DNA from: a virus
Reading direction: 5' to 3' (one strand)
DNA: 24,961 nt
Virus record (IMG/VR): IMGVR_UViG_3300027852_000160
Span: 1 to 24,961 of that record
This document shows positions 4,762-12,190 of the stretch, piece after piece. Within the stretch, counting starts at the first letter, position 1, and the number at the start of each line of letters is the position of its first letter. The notes below the pieces were generated by a model that did no database searches, was not told the origin of the DNA, and saw nothing but the letters and a program-made list of their open reading frames with translations. Both the position numbers and the translations under genes were made by a program.

Positions 4762-5337
4762 TTAAAGGCCAAGCTGGCCAAGATCAACAGACTCGGCTTG
4801 TGCTTTCATCGCGTCCAGTTCCTTCTGCGCTTGCACCAGAATGGACTCATTGGCCGCGATATACTTATCCAACGTGGCGACTTTCTCCCCCGTGTTCAAA
4901 CCCGTGTAAGCCTTGGCGTTCCCATCCCGCTTGACCAGCAAGCCCTTGATCAACACCGCCGCCAGTTGACGTGCCTTTGCCACCAACGGTGAAACCCCCG
5001 CGCCGCCGCCAGAACGCACCACGCCCCAGTCGCCATCCGCAAGACGATCCGCAACAAGCTGCATCATGTCCTTGCCCGTTTCCATGATGATTGCCCAATT
5101 GGACCCATCCCCCGTCCACTCCTTCACGTTGGCCTTGGACTTGAACTTCTCTTCCCCCAGTGCCGTTCTTGCCGCCGCTTGACTTGCACCCGCCGCCGCA
5201 TCCGCGATCTTTTGCGTAAGCCCGTGCAATACCGCCTTGACCAGAATAGACTCGTCAATCTTGCGTAGATCAAGATCAACTGATTTCGTGCGACTTTCAA
5301 CGGTGAGTGTGTCGGGAAGTGTAATCGTATATTCCAT
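4762..5337 (-). CDS. Phage protein of a common family of unknown function, 191 aa
   Basis: Leftward gene of 191 residues starting MEYTITLPDTLTVESRTKSV at 5337, with AAAGGA 9 nt upstream; the longer frame to 5382 has no ribosome site. It has a beta-like N-terminus (residues 1-25), then ILVKAVLHGLTQKIADAAAG (31-50), which I recall as the signature of a frequent family of phage proteins of unknown role (HGLxQKxxDAAxGA). Further on come a Gly-rich stretch at 109-115 and a C-terminal coiled-coil-like helix (about 153-184). It is followed at once by a strong terminator, so it is the last gene of its operon. The recalled family match was not searched. Confidence 0.8.
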   Translation of the reverse strand: MEYTITLPDTLTVESRTKSVDLDLRKIDESILVKAVLHGLTQKIADAAAGASQAAARTALGEEKFKSKANVKEWTGDGSNWAIIMETGKDMMQLVADRLADGDWGVVRSGGGAGVSPLVAKARQLAAVLIKGLLVKRDGNAKAYTGLNTGEKVATLDKYIAANESILVQAQKELDAMKAQAESVDLGQLGL

Positions 5338-5363
5338 GATATGTATTCCTTTATATATTTGAT

Positions 5364-5391
5364 GCGGGATTGCATCGCGCAATACCCCCGC
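5364..5391. other. Hairpin in the leader of the 191-aa gene
   Basis: GCGGG/CCCGC outer and ATTGC/GCAAT inner arms (5 bp each) around a 5-nt loop, between the 48-aa gene and the 191-aa gene. It could be an RNase processing site or translational control element; there is no T-run to make it a terminator. Confidence 0.4.
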
Positions 5392-5414
5392 AAGGGCACT
5401 GGCCGATATTATCC

Positions 5415-5561
5415 TTATTTACGTGACTCAACTACTTTCATCGCCTTTTGCAAATAGGTGTGGCAAGCGTTGTATTCTTTCCCCGAAAGGTTTCCATCTT
5501 CTTTCAACAAGTATTCCGCAGTATCCTTAACAATCTTTAACGCGGTTAGGTAGTTCATCAT
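5415..5561 (-). CDS. Hypothetical phage protein, 48 aa
   Basis: Leftward gene of 48 residues, too short for usual callers. It has two adjacent start ATGs (5561, 5558) with AAGGAA 6-9 nt upstream. The sequence MMNYLTALKIVKDTAEYLLK continues as a charged, mainly helical peptide ending MKVVESRK. Stop-to-start distance from the upstream 58-aa gene is 8 nt. Natural composition and a clear ribosome site support it; no family recognised. Confidence 0.65.
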   Translation of the reverse strand: MMNYLTALKIVKDTAEYLLKEDGNLSGKEYNACHTYLQKAMKVVESRK

Positions 5562-5569
5562 CCGATTCC

Positions 5570-5746
5570 TTATCTCTTGGACAACACAAGAAAATGTCCA
5601 TTGCCAAGATCGTCACTCGTGAAATAGTCTACCGTCCAAGGACTCCGAACCATAGTGACGTTTAATTGCACCGCAAGGGACGCAAAAGCATCTTGGGGTA
5701 TTTTGATCAAACCTTCATAGTTTTCATCATGTATAAAATAGTTCAT
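5570..5746 (-). CDS. Hypothetical phage protein, 58 aa
   Basis: Leftward gene of 58 residues starting MNYFIHDENYEGLIKIPQDA, with AAGGAG 9 nt before the ATG at 5746. It looks like a small alpha/beta protein with an amphipathic middle (DAFASLAVQLNVTMV) and a C-terminal strand HFLVLSKR. Its start overlaps (ATGA) the stop of the possible 40-aa gene upstream. No known family. Confidence 0.7.
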   Translation of the reverse strand: MNYFIHDENYEGLIKIPQDAFASLAVQLNVTMVRSPWTVDYFTSDDLGNGHFLVLSKR

Positions 5747-5865
5747 CGTATAGACTCCTTATCCCTTGGGGCAACATCGCCCACATGTATCCTTGCACAT
5801 CCCGCCCTTGCTTGCAAGCATTCATTTGAGTCTTTGTCGTTTTTCTTCCCGCCATCCCCACTCAT
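5743..5865 (-). CDS. Possible 40-aa mini-gene, Lys/Asp-rich
   Basis: Leftward frame of 40 residues, MSGDGGKKNDKDSNECLQAR and then a part with Cys16 and Cys23, very polar. It is joined on both sides by ATGA overlaps: its start uses the stop of the 44-aa frame and its stop uses the start of the 58-aa gene. That double coupling is the main argument for reality; its own ribosome site is weak. The same frame is open back to 6066 (107 residues), but the longer form has no ribosome site. Function unknown; it might be non-coding leader instead. Confidence 0.4.
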   Translation of the reverse strand: MSGDGGKKNDKDSNECLQARAGCARIHVGDVAPRDKESIR

Positions 5866-5996
5866 CCCCGTGCATCCCGTGGCCAGAGTCGGGGGGTCAT
5901 GCTTACCCACTGGCCCACCCCCACTTCGACGCATGCCCCCCTCATGTGCGCGGGAATACCCCTGAAAATAGTTGAGTTTATTTTCATCCTTGCCAT
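5862..5996 (-). CDS. Possible 44-aa mini-gene, first of the 5996-4762 operon
   Basis: Leftward frame of 44 residues starting MARMKINSTIFRGIPAHMRG. It has an almost ideal Shine-Dalgarno (AAGGAGG, 5 nt before the ATG), the best in the control region, and its stop overlaps the start of the 40-aa frame (ATGA). The product is basic with a Trp-containing beta-like middle (VEVGVGQWVSM). The region is GC-skewed and rich in GGGGATG words, so chance frames are a risk. No family recognised. Confidence 0.45.
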   Translation of the reverse strand: MARMKINSTIFRGIPAHMRGACVEVGVGQWVSMTPRLWPRDARG

Positions 5997-6032
5997 ACAG
6001 TCCTCCTTCCCTATCCACCTGTTCGAGGGATA

Positions 6033-6063
6033 TATGGCTCATCCCCACGGGGGACCGTCCATA
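6033..6063. repeat. 31-bp palindromic element, copy B
   Basis: TATGG ... CCCCACGGGG ... CCATA, 26/31 identical to the reverse complement of copy A at 4291-4321. It ends 16 bp before the -35 hexamer of the rightward promoter, a usual place for an activator or repressor site. Outside the 31 bp the similarity to copy A falls away. Confidence 0.75.
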
Positions 6064-6079
6064 CATGGGCCAAAACCGC

Positions 6080-6108
6080 TTGACTCGCGCCCGCCCGCGT
6101 GGTAGCCT
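6080..6108 (+). promoter_or_regulatory. Rightward promoter of the morphogenesis operon
   Basis: -35 TTGACT (6080-6085), a 17-bp spacer and -10 TAGCCT (6103-6108) preceded by TGG, an extended -10. The predicted start is near 6115, just before the first gene at 6138. The -10 is weak, so activation through the adjacent palindrome is plausible. A similar CTTG...TGGTAG layout recurs at 10103-10131. Confidence 0.55.
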
Positions 6109-6137
6109 CGAGCCATCCCCACCACTGGAGCAAGCGC

Positions 6138-6716
6138 ATGAACCAAGCAGACCTCGAACTTTCTATCGCAGGCAAACGAGCGGAGCCGCTCACGGCAAGC
6201 TACCTCCGAGACCTCGACGACGCCGACCTCCTAACCCGAGACCTGCCGAAACAGACCAAGCCAGTGCCGATCAAGAAAATCCGCGCCAACCATCGGCAAC
6301 TCGCCAAGTACGTCGCCAGTGGGATTAAGCAATCCGAGGCGGCCATTCTCTGCGGCCTGACCGATAGCCGCGTCAGCATCCTCATGGGTGATCCCATGTT
6401 CAAACAACTTGTCGGCATGTACGCGAAAGAAATCGACGACCAGTTTGTAACCATGAATGCGAAGATGGCAACTCTTGGCGAAGACGTGCTCGACAACATC
6501 TCAGAGAAGTTCGAGGACGATCCAGACTCATTCTCCCTTTCCGACCAGATGGCTTTGCTGAAAATGACAGCCGACCGGACTGGGAATGGTCCCGCCACCT
6601 CAGCCCCGAGTGTGAATGTGAACATCGGGATTGCTGAGAGGATGGAGTCGGCTCGCCTTAGGGTGGATGCCAACCGTATGCGCGATGTGACCCCCTCGAA
6701 AGAGGCTGCGGAATGA
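6138..6716 (+). CDS. terS: Terminase small subunit
   Basis: 192 residues from the ATG at 6138 (MNQADLELSIAGKRAEPL), with GGAG 8 nt upstream; the frame back to 6099 has no ribosome site. It recognises phage DNA and feeds it to the large terminase. Support: HTH-type region at about residues 48-90 (HRQLAKYVASGIKQSEAAIL, then CGLTDSRVSILM), a helical middle for oligomerisation (100-150), a disordered basic C-terminus, and position directly before the large terminase with ATGA overlap. Small terminases vary greatly, so the call rests on HTH plus context. It is the first gene of the rightward operon. Confidence 0.8.
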   Translation: MNQADLELSIAGKRAEPLTASYLRDLDDADLLTRDLPKQTKPVPIKKIRANHRQLAKYVASGIKQSEAAILCGLTDSRVSILMGDPMFKQLVGMYAKEIDDQFVTMNAKMATLGEDVLDNISEKFEDDPDSFSLSDQMALLKMTADRTGNGPATSAPSVNVNIGIAERMESARLRVDANRMRDVTPSKEAAE

Positions 6717-8245
6717 ATACCCCTGTAGATGATGTTGGCGACCTGATTGAGTTCGTCGCAAGCTTTTCCTCCGATCCATACGGTTTCGTGCTCGCGGCCT
6801 ATCCTTGGGGCGAGGTCGGCGGCCCTTTGCAGGACTTTACAGGTCCTGAACCTTGGCAGGTGGACATCTTAAATGATATGGGCAACGGAGTCATATCCGT
6901 GGTTGAGGCCATTGCAGCTGCTGGGGACCATGATATCGAAACCATGCCCATTCGTATCGCCCGAACCTCCGGCCACGGGATCGGCAAATCAGCTCTCGTC
7001 GCATGGATTATCGACTGGGCACAGTCTACCCTCGAAGACACCAAAGGCGTGGTGACGGCAAATACCGAGAATCAGCTGAAGACCAAAACCTGGGCCGAGT
7101 TGGCCAAGTGGCATCGCATGTCTATCACTAAGTCGATGTTTCGCATGACAGCCACAGCCCGTTTTTCCATGGACCCTGATCACGCATCCACATGGCGTAT
7201 CGACATGGTTCCGTGGAGCGAGAAAAACATGGAGGCTTTCGCCGGACTTCATAACCTGCACAAGCGTATCCTTCTTGTATTCGACGAAGCCTCGGCTATC
7301 GCTGACCTTATCTGGGAAACGTCCGAGGGTGCCATGACGGATAAATCTACCCAGATTATTTGGGCCGTATTCGGCAACCCCACGAAGAACACTGGTCGCT
7401 TCCGCGAGTGCTTCGATGGGGGTAAGTTTGAGCATCGGTGGAACCATGCTGCGGTCGACAGTCGCGAGGTTTCCCTCACTAACAAACAACAGATCAAAGA
7501 GTGGATCGACGACTATGGCGAAGACCATGATTTCGTCCGAGTGCGGGTCACGGGCAAATTCCCTCGAGTTGATGGTATATCTTTCATATCATATGAGTCC
7601 GTCAAGGACGCTCAAGCCCGTCCAGTTCCGGAAGGCAATCAAGCCCCTGTCGTCCTCGGCGTTGATGTCGCTCGCTTCGGGGATAATAAATCCGTGATCT
7701 ACCCTCGGCGTGGACGTGACGCTCGAACCTTGCAGCCTAAGGTCTTCTCCAGCTTATCCACCATTCAACTCGCCGCGTATACTCGAGACACCTTCTACGA
7801 ACTTGACGCCGTAGCGATTTTCGTGGATGGAGGTGGTGTCGGTGGCGGTGTCGTCGATCAACTCACCGCATGGGGTTTGCCCGTATATGAGGTGCAGTTC
7901 GGAGGCAAGTCTGACCACGGCGACCCTGGAGATCAACACACAAAGTACATGAACAAACGGAGTGAAATTTGGGGATCAATGCGCCGCTTCCTTGAAACCG
8001 GTTGCATCCCTGAAGACATCCCTATGTTGGAGAACAGTCTATCCGACGAATTGACCGCGCCAACCTACACGTTCTCAAAGGAGGACACAATCCAACTGGA
8101 GTCGAAGAAAGACCTTCGCCGCAGGAATGTCGCTAGCCCAGACGCTGCCGATGCTCTCGCGTGTACTTTTGCCTACCCCAGTTTAATCTTCCGCGCTCCT
8201 GTAGGCGCGGCCTCACAGTATGAAAATGCCAACCCTCATAGTTAG
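6713..8245 (+). CDS. terL: Terminase large subunit (packaging ATPase and nuclease)
   Basis: 510 residues; pumps DNA into the prohead and cuts it. ATPase domain: Walker A GHGIGKS (87-93), Walker B LLVFDEA (187-193), coupling motif FGNPTKNTGRF (220-230). RNase H-like nuclease: first acid Asp318 in GVDVARFGDN, second Asp372 in FVDGGG, third in SPDAADA (Asp477/Asp480). All key acids are present, so it looks functional. The N-terminus (FSSDPYGFVLAAYPWG) is typical of podophage terminases. The start overlaps the small-subunit stop (ATGA). Confidence 0.95.
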   Translation: MNTPVDDVGDLIEFVASFSSDPYGFVLAAYPWGEVGGPLQDFTGPEPWQVDILNDMGNGVISVVEAIAAAGDHDIETMPIRIARTSGHGIGKSALVAWIIDWAQSTLEDTKGVVTANTENQLKTKTWAELAKWHRMSITKSMFRMTATARFSMDPDHASTWRIDMVPWSEKNMEAFAGLHNLHKRILLVFDEASAIADLIWETSEGAMTDKSTQIIWAVFGNPTKNTGRFRECFDGGKFEHRWNHAAVDSREVSLTNKQQIKEWIDDYGEDHDFVRVRVTGKFPRVDGISFISYESVKDAQARPVPEGNQAPVVLGVDVARFGDNKSVIYPRRGRDARTLQPKVFSSLSTIQLAAYTRDTFYELDAVAIFVDGGGVGGGVVDQLTAWGLPVYEVQFGGKSDHGDPGDQHTKYMNKRSEIWGSMRRFLETGCIPEDIPMLENSLSDELTAPTYTFSKEDTIQLESKKDLRRRNVASPDAADALACTFAYPSLIFRAPVGAASQYENANPHS

Positions 8246-8253
8246 GATATCCA

Positions 8254-8424
8254 ATGCCAAAAATTAAATCCCCTGCGATCAAACCTCTTCCTTCTACGCC
8301 AACACAGGCTTCCTTTGTATCCCGTGGAAATGCTACTTCAGCCCTACTACCCACCGCCAGCCCCTTATCCAAGTTGGCCAAGGCGAAGACTTCCAAGCCT
8401 TCCCTCGTCGGAGGCGTTGTATAA
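8254..8424 (+). CDS. Small Ser/Pro/Lys-rich protein before the portal, 56 aa
   Basis: 56 residues starting MPKIKSPAIKPLPSTPTQAS, with TTAGGA about 7 nt upstream; its stop overlaps the portal start (TAATG). Basic, low in complexity and probably disordered (many Pro, Ser, Thr, Lys). A tiny gene between terminase and portal occurs in several podophages and may encode a minor head component (compare the position of T7 gp6.7/gp7.3), but I see no sequence motif that proves it. Confidence 0.65.
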   Translation: MPKIKSPAIKPLPSTPTQASFVSRGNATSALLPTASPLSKLAKAKTSKPSLVGGVV

Positions 8425-10097
8425 TGGCTGTTCGTCTCACTATGCCTAGTGACTCACATCGGAAGAAGAAACGCCTACTCATGGCTATGGACAAGGAGCG
8501 TTCGCCGTGGTTTGCCCACTGGCAGACTATCTCAGACTATTACCTCCCACGTCGTTATCCTTACCTTGAGGGCAAAGCTAGTCTGAAAAACAAATCCTCC
8601 TATAATACCAAACTCCTAACCTCGGTATCGACGATGGCAGTTCGTACCCTCGCCAACGGAATGATGAACGGCGTGACCTCGCCCGCACGTCCTTGGTTCC
8701 GCCTCCGTATCGCAGGGTTTGAAGAAGAAGAATTGGATTTCGAGGTGAAGGTCTACCTCGAAGAGGTGACTCGTCGAATGCTTCTGATCCTTGCTGAGTC
8801 CAACTTCTACAACGCTATGGCGATCCTGTATCTCGAGTGGTGTACCTTCGGAACCGCCGCCATGTCGATCTATGAAGACTTCAGCGATGTCCTGCGGTTC
8901 TACAACCACTCCCTCGGGGAGTTCTACATCTCCCAAGATGAGACCGGACGGGTCAACCGCTTCTCCCGTAGGTTTCAAATGTCCATTGAGAATATGGAGG
9001 CCAAGTTCGGTCTCGAGAACATGAAGGATGAACACCAAGTGGCCTTTCGTGAGGGCGGCGAAAGGCTTTTCGAACTCGTAACTATCCATCATCTTGTTGA
9101 GGACAATGACCCTTCGGATAACCTCATCCCTGAGAACATCAAGTTTCGCGAACTTTACTGGGACCCCTCTGATAAGGAGGGCAATATTCTCATGGTCGCA
9201 CCACTTCATGAGTGGAATGCCATCACTCCGCGTTGGGAACTCCTATCTGGAGAAACTTATGGGGTCAGTCCTGCCATGGACGCGCTCGCTGATGTGAAGG
9301 AACTTCAACATACCCTCTACGAGCGGAAGCAAAGCCTTGAGAAACAGGTTTCCCCTCCCCTTCTAGTAGATGCAATGCTGCAAAACCGGCCCACCGCCCT
9401 CGCGGCTAAGGGTATGACATTCGTACCTAACCTCGGTAACGCCTCTGGGGCACGTGCAGCCTACGACACCCGCGCGCCATTGCAGGAACTTAGCGCGGAT
9501 GTACAGTCCCTAACAGGCCGCATTCAAGAAACTTGCTTCACCCATCTATTCAATATGATTAGTCAACTCGACACAGTGCGTTCTTCGAACGAAATCGACG
9601 GACTTCGCGAGGAGAAACTGGTTGGCCTTGGCCCTGTACTTGAACGCTTCCACCACGAGGGATTGTCAAAAATTCTCGTGCGCAGCTTCGGTGTGTCAGA
9701 GCGGGCTGGACTCATGCCCGAACGTCCCGAAGCCCTCGGGGAATTGGAAATGCAAGTCCAGTATATCAGCATTCTTTCCGATGCCCAGCGCTCAGTAGGC
9801 ACCACTAGCATCGAGCGGTTCCTAGCCTTCACAGGTAATCTTGCGGGCGTCTATCCTAATGTAACTGAGGTCCCGAACATCGAGGAACTTACTCGTGATT
9901 ACGCCGAGGGCATTGGGGTCAAGGCCACTGGGCTGAACTCACGGGAGAAAGTGGCCGAGGATCGGGCCGCGAAAGAACAACAAGAACAGATGGCCGCTGC
10001 AGCCGCGATTGGTAAAGACCTTTCTCAAGGGGCTAAGACCCTATCCGACACTGACGTTGGCGGAGGTGCAAATGCCCTGCAGTCCATGGTAGGATAA
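8424..10097 (+). CDS. Portal (head-to-tail connector) protein
   Basis: 557 residues. Forms the dodecameric ring at the capsid vertex through which DNA enters and leaves. It belongs by sequence style to the T7-type head-to-tail connecting family: N-terminal basic helix, WQTISDYYLPRRY (33-45), and the hallmark ANGMMNGVTSPARPWFRL (77-94), followed by the long alpha/beta wing. The C-terminus (from about 510) is Ala/Gln-rich and flexible. The start overlaps the preceding stop. Length fits podophage portals (about 500-600 residues). Confidence 0.92.
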   Translation: MAVRLTMPSDSHRKKKRLLMAMDKERSPWFAHWQTISDYYLPRRYPYLEGKASLKNKSSYNTKLLTSVSTMAVRTLANGMMNGVTSPARPWFRLRIAGFEEEELDFEVKVYLEEVTRRMLLILAESNFYNAMAILYLEWCTFGTAAMSIYEDFSDVLRFYNHSLGEFYISQDETGRVNRFSRRFQMSIENMEAKFGLENMKDEHQVAFREGGERLFELVTIHHLVEDNDPSDNLIPENIKFRELYWDPSDKEGNILMVAPLHEWNAITPRWELLSGETYGVSPAMDALADVKELQHTLYERKQSLEKQVSPPLLVDAMLQNRPTALAAKGMTFVPNLGNASGARAAYDTRAPLQELSADVQSLTGRIQETCFTHLFNMISQLDTVRSSNEIDGLREEKLVGLGPVLERFHHEGLSKILVRSFGVSERAGLMPERPEALGELEMQVQYISILSDAQRSVGTTSIERFLAFTGNLAGVYPNVTEVPNIEELTRDYAEGIGVKATGLNSREKVAEDRAAKEQQEQMAAAAAIGKDLSQGAKTLSDTDVGGGANALQSMVG

Positions 10098-10102
10098 AAG
10101 GC

Positions 10103-10131
10103 TTGCAATAGTCTCCGGCTCATGGTAGTAT
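10103..10131 (+). promoter_or_regulatory. Internal rightward promoter before the head genes
   Basis: -35 TTGCAA (10103-10108), 17-bp spacer, -10 TAGTAT (10126-10131) with TGG just before it (extended -10), in the 70-base gap between portal and the Bbp19-like gene. It would boost scaffold and capsid, which are needed in hundreds of copies. The layout resembles the operon promoter at 6080-6108. Confidence 0.6.
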
Positions 10132-10167
10132 CAACCCAACAAACCTAGAACATATGGCGAGTATTCG

Positions 10168-10479
10168 ATGGCAAACAATCCGGCAAAAGACCCTGAGCTA
10201 CTTCAACTAACCCGAGGGTTTGAGAAGCTTGCGAAAGACCCAGACCTGCGATTTCTCTTGGCCAACATACTCGTCATTACGGGGGACAGCACTACACCTT
10301 TTGACCAGAACGCCCTGCGCATGGCCTATCTAAACGGGCGACACAGCGTTGGCACCGACATTCGCGCAAACATGGAGCGCCTTGCGCCTAAGCTATATAT
10401 TCGACTACTCCAAGATGGCCTCGCCATACAAACCCGCAACGAAGAAAAGGATAACTCCTATGAAGACTCTGTTGAATGA
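10168..10479 (+). CDS. Bbp19-like phage protein, 103 aa
   Basis: 103 residues starting MANNPAKDPELLQLTRGFEK. The segment FLLANILVITG ... NALRMAYLNGRHSVGTDI ... LAPKLYIRLLQDG (about 28-88) matches my memory of the Bbp19-type domain of BPP-1-like phages, whose pattern is a short helix, then (x)F(x)EGRRSVGLxL, then a final helix. Such proteins sit next to the scaffold gene and probably act in head assembly; the molecular role is not established to my knowledge. The end overlaps the scaffold start by 20 bases. The ribosome site is weak, but the promoter lies directly upstream. Confidence 0.7.
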   Translation: MANNPAKDPELLQLTRGFEKLAKDPDLRFLLANILVITGDSTTPFDQNALRMAYLNGRHSVGTDIRANMERLAPKLYIRLLQDGLAIQTRNEEKDNSYEDSVE

Positions 10480-11137
10480 ACTTATTTTCCGTACCCCACT
10501 TTATGCGCCGGATGAGCCACCTGCGGCCCTGCCCACCGACCCTCCGGCCAGTATCCTTGAAGGTGACGAGCCGCCTGCAGACCCACCTAAGGTGGACGAT
10601 CCTCCAGCGGACTCAAACGATACGGACCCGAAGGCTAACCCACCGGAGGGTGATGAACCGGCGCCGCTGACCTTTGAGGATTTCAATCTGCCCGAGGGTG
10701 TGGATGTCGAAGACGCCAATTCCGTAGCCTTTCTCGAACTTGTGAATAACACCAAGCTCACCCCCACCGAGCGAGCGCAAGGCCTCATCGACCTACAACA
10801 AACCGTGACGCAAACCATGACGGAAAACTTAACGAAAGAATTACAAACATACTGGGACAATAATCGTACAACCAATCAAGAGGCTGTGCGGGCACTTCCA
10901 GGATTTGAAGGCGAGAAACTTCACGAAAACCTCGCGCAAATCAAAAAAGGGTTGGAAGCTGTCGGAGCTACAGCGGAAACCTTTAAGGCGTTCACCACGA
11001 CTGGAGCAGGGGATGATCCTCATATTGTGCAGGTCTTGTTTGAACTAACTAAAAGGCAGAAAGAAGGCGGTCCTATTTCTGGGCAGCCCGATGGAGCAAA
11101 ACTCTCTCAAGCCGATCGTATGTTCGGCACTAAATAA
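10460..11137 (+). CDS. Capsid scaffolding / assembly protein
   Basis: 225 residues from ATG 10460 (MKTLLNELIFRTPLYAPDEP), with AAGGAT 7-8 nt upstream; the longer frame to 10349 runs inside the Bbp19-like gene. Residues 17-68 are a disordered Pro/Asp/Glu-rich stretch. Then comes FEDFNLPEGVDVED (72-85), a motif typical of podophage scaffold or assembly proteins (xxFKLPEGxxLD), followed by helices and a basic end with LSQADRMFGTK. Position directly before the major capsid protein supports the role: it shapes the prohead and then leaves or is digested. Confidence 0.85.
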   Translation: MKTLLNELIFRTPLYAPDEPPAALPTDPPASILEGDEPPADPPKVDDPPADSNDTDPKANPPEGDEPAPLTFEDFNLPEGVDVEDANSVAFLELVNNTKLTPTERAQGLIDLQQTVTQTMTENLTKELQTYWDNNRTTNQEAVRALPGFEGEKLHENLAQIKKGLEAVGATAETFKAFTTTGAGDDPHIVQVLFELTKRQKEGGPISGQPDGAKLSQADRMFGTK

Positions 11138-11159
11138 ACCTCTGAAAGGATAGACAAAA

Positions 11160-12164
11160 ATGTCTACACTCGCTGTTACTAATCCAACCTTGTTGGACAA
11201 ATTCTCCGGAGAGAACCCTGATGGCTCCATCGCTGTCATTGCTGAAATCCTCAACGAAACCAATGAAATCATGCAAGACTGGACCATGATGGAAGGCAAC
11301 CTTCCAACAGGTCATTCGACCACAGTCCGAACCGGTATCCCAACCGCAACGTGGCGTCAACTCTACGGCGGCGTACAGCCAACCAAATCGACACGCGCAC
11401 GTATCACAGACTCGTGTGGTATGCTCGAGGCTTATGCCGAAATTGACAAAGCCGAAGCTGACTTGAACGGAAACTCTAACGCCTTCCGTCTTCAAGAAGC
11501 TCGAGCGCACATCGAAGGTATGTCGCAACAAGCTGCCGAAGCGTTGTTCACCGGTAATGAAGCCGTAAACCCTGAACGTTTCACCGGCTTGAATGCGCGC
11601 TACAACGACCTTTCCACCGAGAACGGCCAAGATAACATCATCGACGCTGGCGGCACAGGCTCGGACAACGCGAGTATCTGGCTGATCGGTTGGGGTCCAA
11701 ACACCATTCACGGTATTTACCCCAAAGGCTCGATGGCAGGGCTTCAGACTACCGATAAAGGTCAAGTGACTATTGAAAACACTGACGGCGCAGGTGGCCG
11801 TATGGAAGCCTATCGTCAGCACTTCCGCTGGGACCTGGGTTTGACCGTTCGTGACTGGCGCTATGTCGTGCGGATCGCAAACATCGACCGCAGTCTGCTA
11901 TCGGCTGACGCATCAACTGGCGCGAATTTGCCTGACCTGATGTTTGAGGCGGCTGAGATCGTACCATCCCTTGCGGGAGGAATGCGTTTCAGCTACTCGA
12001 TGGATCGCACAGTGCGGACCAAAGTGCGTCAACAGTTGGCATCTGCCACTGCAGGCTCCACCTTGACCACCACTGATGTGGGCGGCGTTCGTGTTACCTC
12101 GTTCGATGAAATCCCTATGCGCCGTGTCGATGCTCTTGCCGTTGACGAAGCTCGCGTAACCTAA
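11160..12164 (+). CDS. Major capsid protein
   Basis: 334 residues starting MSTLAVTNPTLLDKFSGENP, with AAAGGA 9 nt upstream. It has the features of the capsid family seen in BPP-1-like and related podophages: VAEILNETNEIMQDW-type N-terminal helix (here residues 26-40), GHSTTVRTGIPTATWRQLYG (50-69), SQQAAEALFTGN, and later RVASFDEIP-like end (here VRVTSFDEIPMRRVDA). It assembles the icosahedral shell (HK97-like fold expected from family). The gene follows scaffold and precedes the cement protein, the usual order. Confidence 0.9.
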   Translation: MSTLAVTNPTLLDKFSGENPDGSIAVIAEILNETNEIMQDWTMMEGNLPTGHSTTVRTGIPTATWRQLYGGVQPTKSTRARITDSCGMLEAYAEIDKAEADLNGNSNAFRLQEARAHIEGMSQQAAEALFTGNEAVNPERFTGLNARYNDLSTENGQDNIIDAGGTGSDNASIWLIGWGPNTIHGIYPKGSMAGLQTTDKGQVTIENTDGAGGRMEAYRQHFRWDLGLTVRDWRYVVRIANIDRSLLSADASTGANLPDLMFEAAEIVPSLAGGMRFSYSMDRTVRTKVRQQLASATAGSTLTTTDVGGVRVTSFDEIPMRRVDALAVDEARVT

Positions 12165-12190
12165 GCCGGAAGGCAAAGAAAGGACTTACT

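Larger units (their letters stand above)
5997..6137. promoter_or_regulatory. Divergent control region between leftward operon and morphogenesis operon
   Basis: Carries the ribosome site of the leftward 44-aa frame, the 31-bp palindrome copy B, the rightward promoter and two of the three exact copies of the word CATCCCCAC (6040-6048 and 6114-6122; the third is at 5853-5861). I see no convincing sigma70 promoter for the leftward direction here, so that operon may use another polymerase or an activator. Confidence 0.6.

Noticed and set aside
4606-4992. Rightward 128-residue frame
   Set aside because: Lies mostly antisense to the well supported 191-aa gene and its terminator; shadow frame.
5809-5820. 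12-bp perfect palindrome TGCTTGCAAGCA
   Set aside because: Short, single copy, inside the possible 40-aa frame and not positioned at a promoter; may be chance.
5743-6066. Full 107-residue leftward frame as one gene
   Set aside because: The upstream ATG at 6066 has no ribosome site and the frame would cross the palindrome; the 40-codon part with ATGA overlaps is the better reading.
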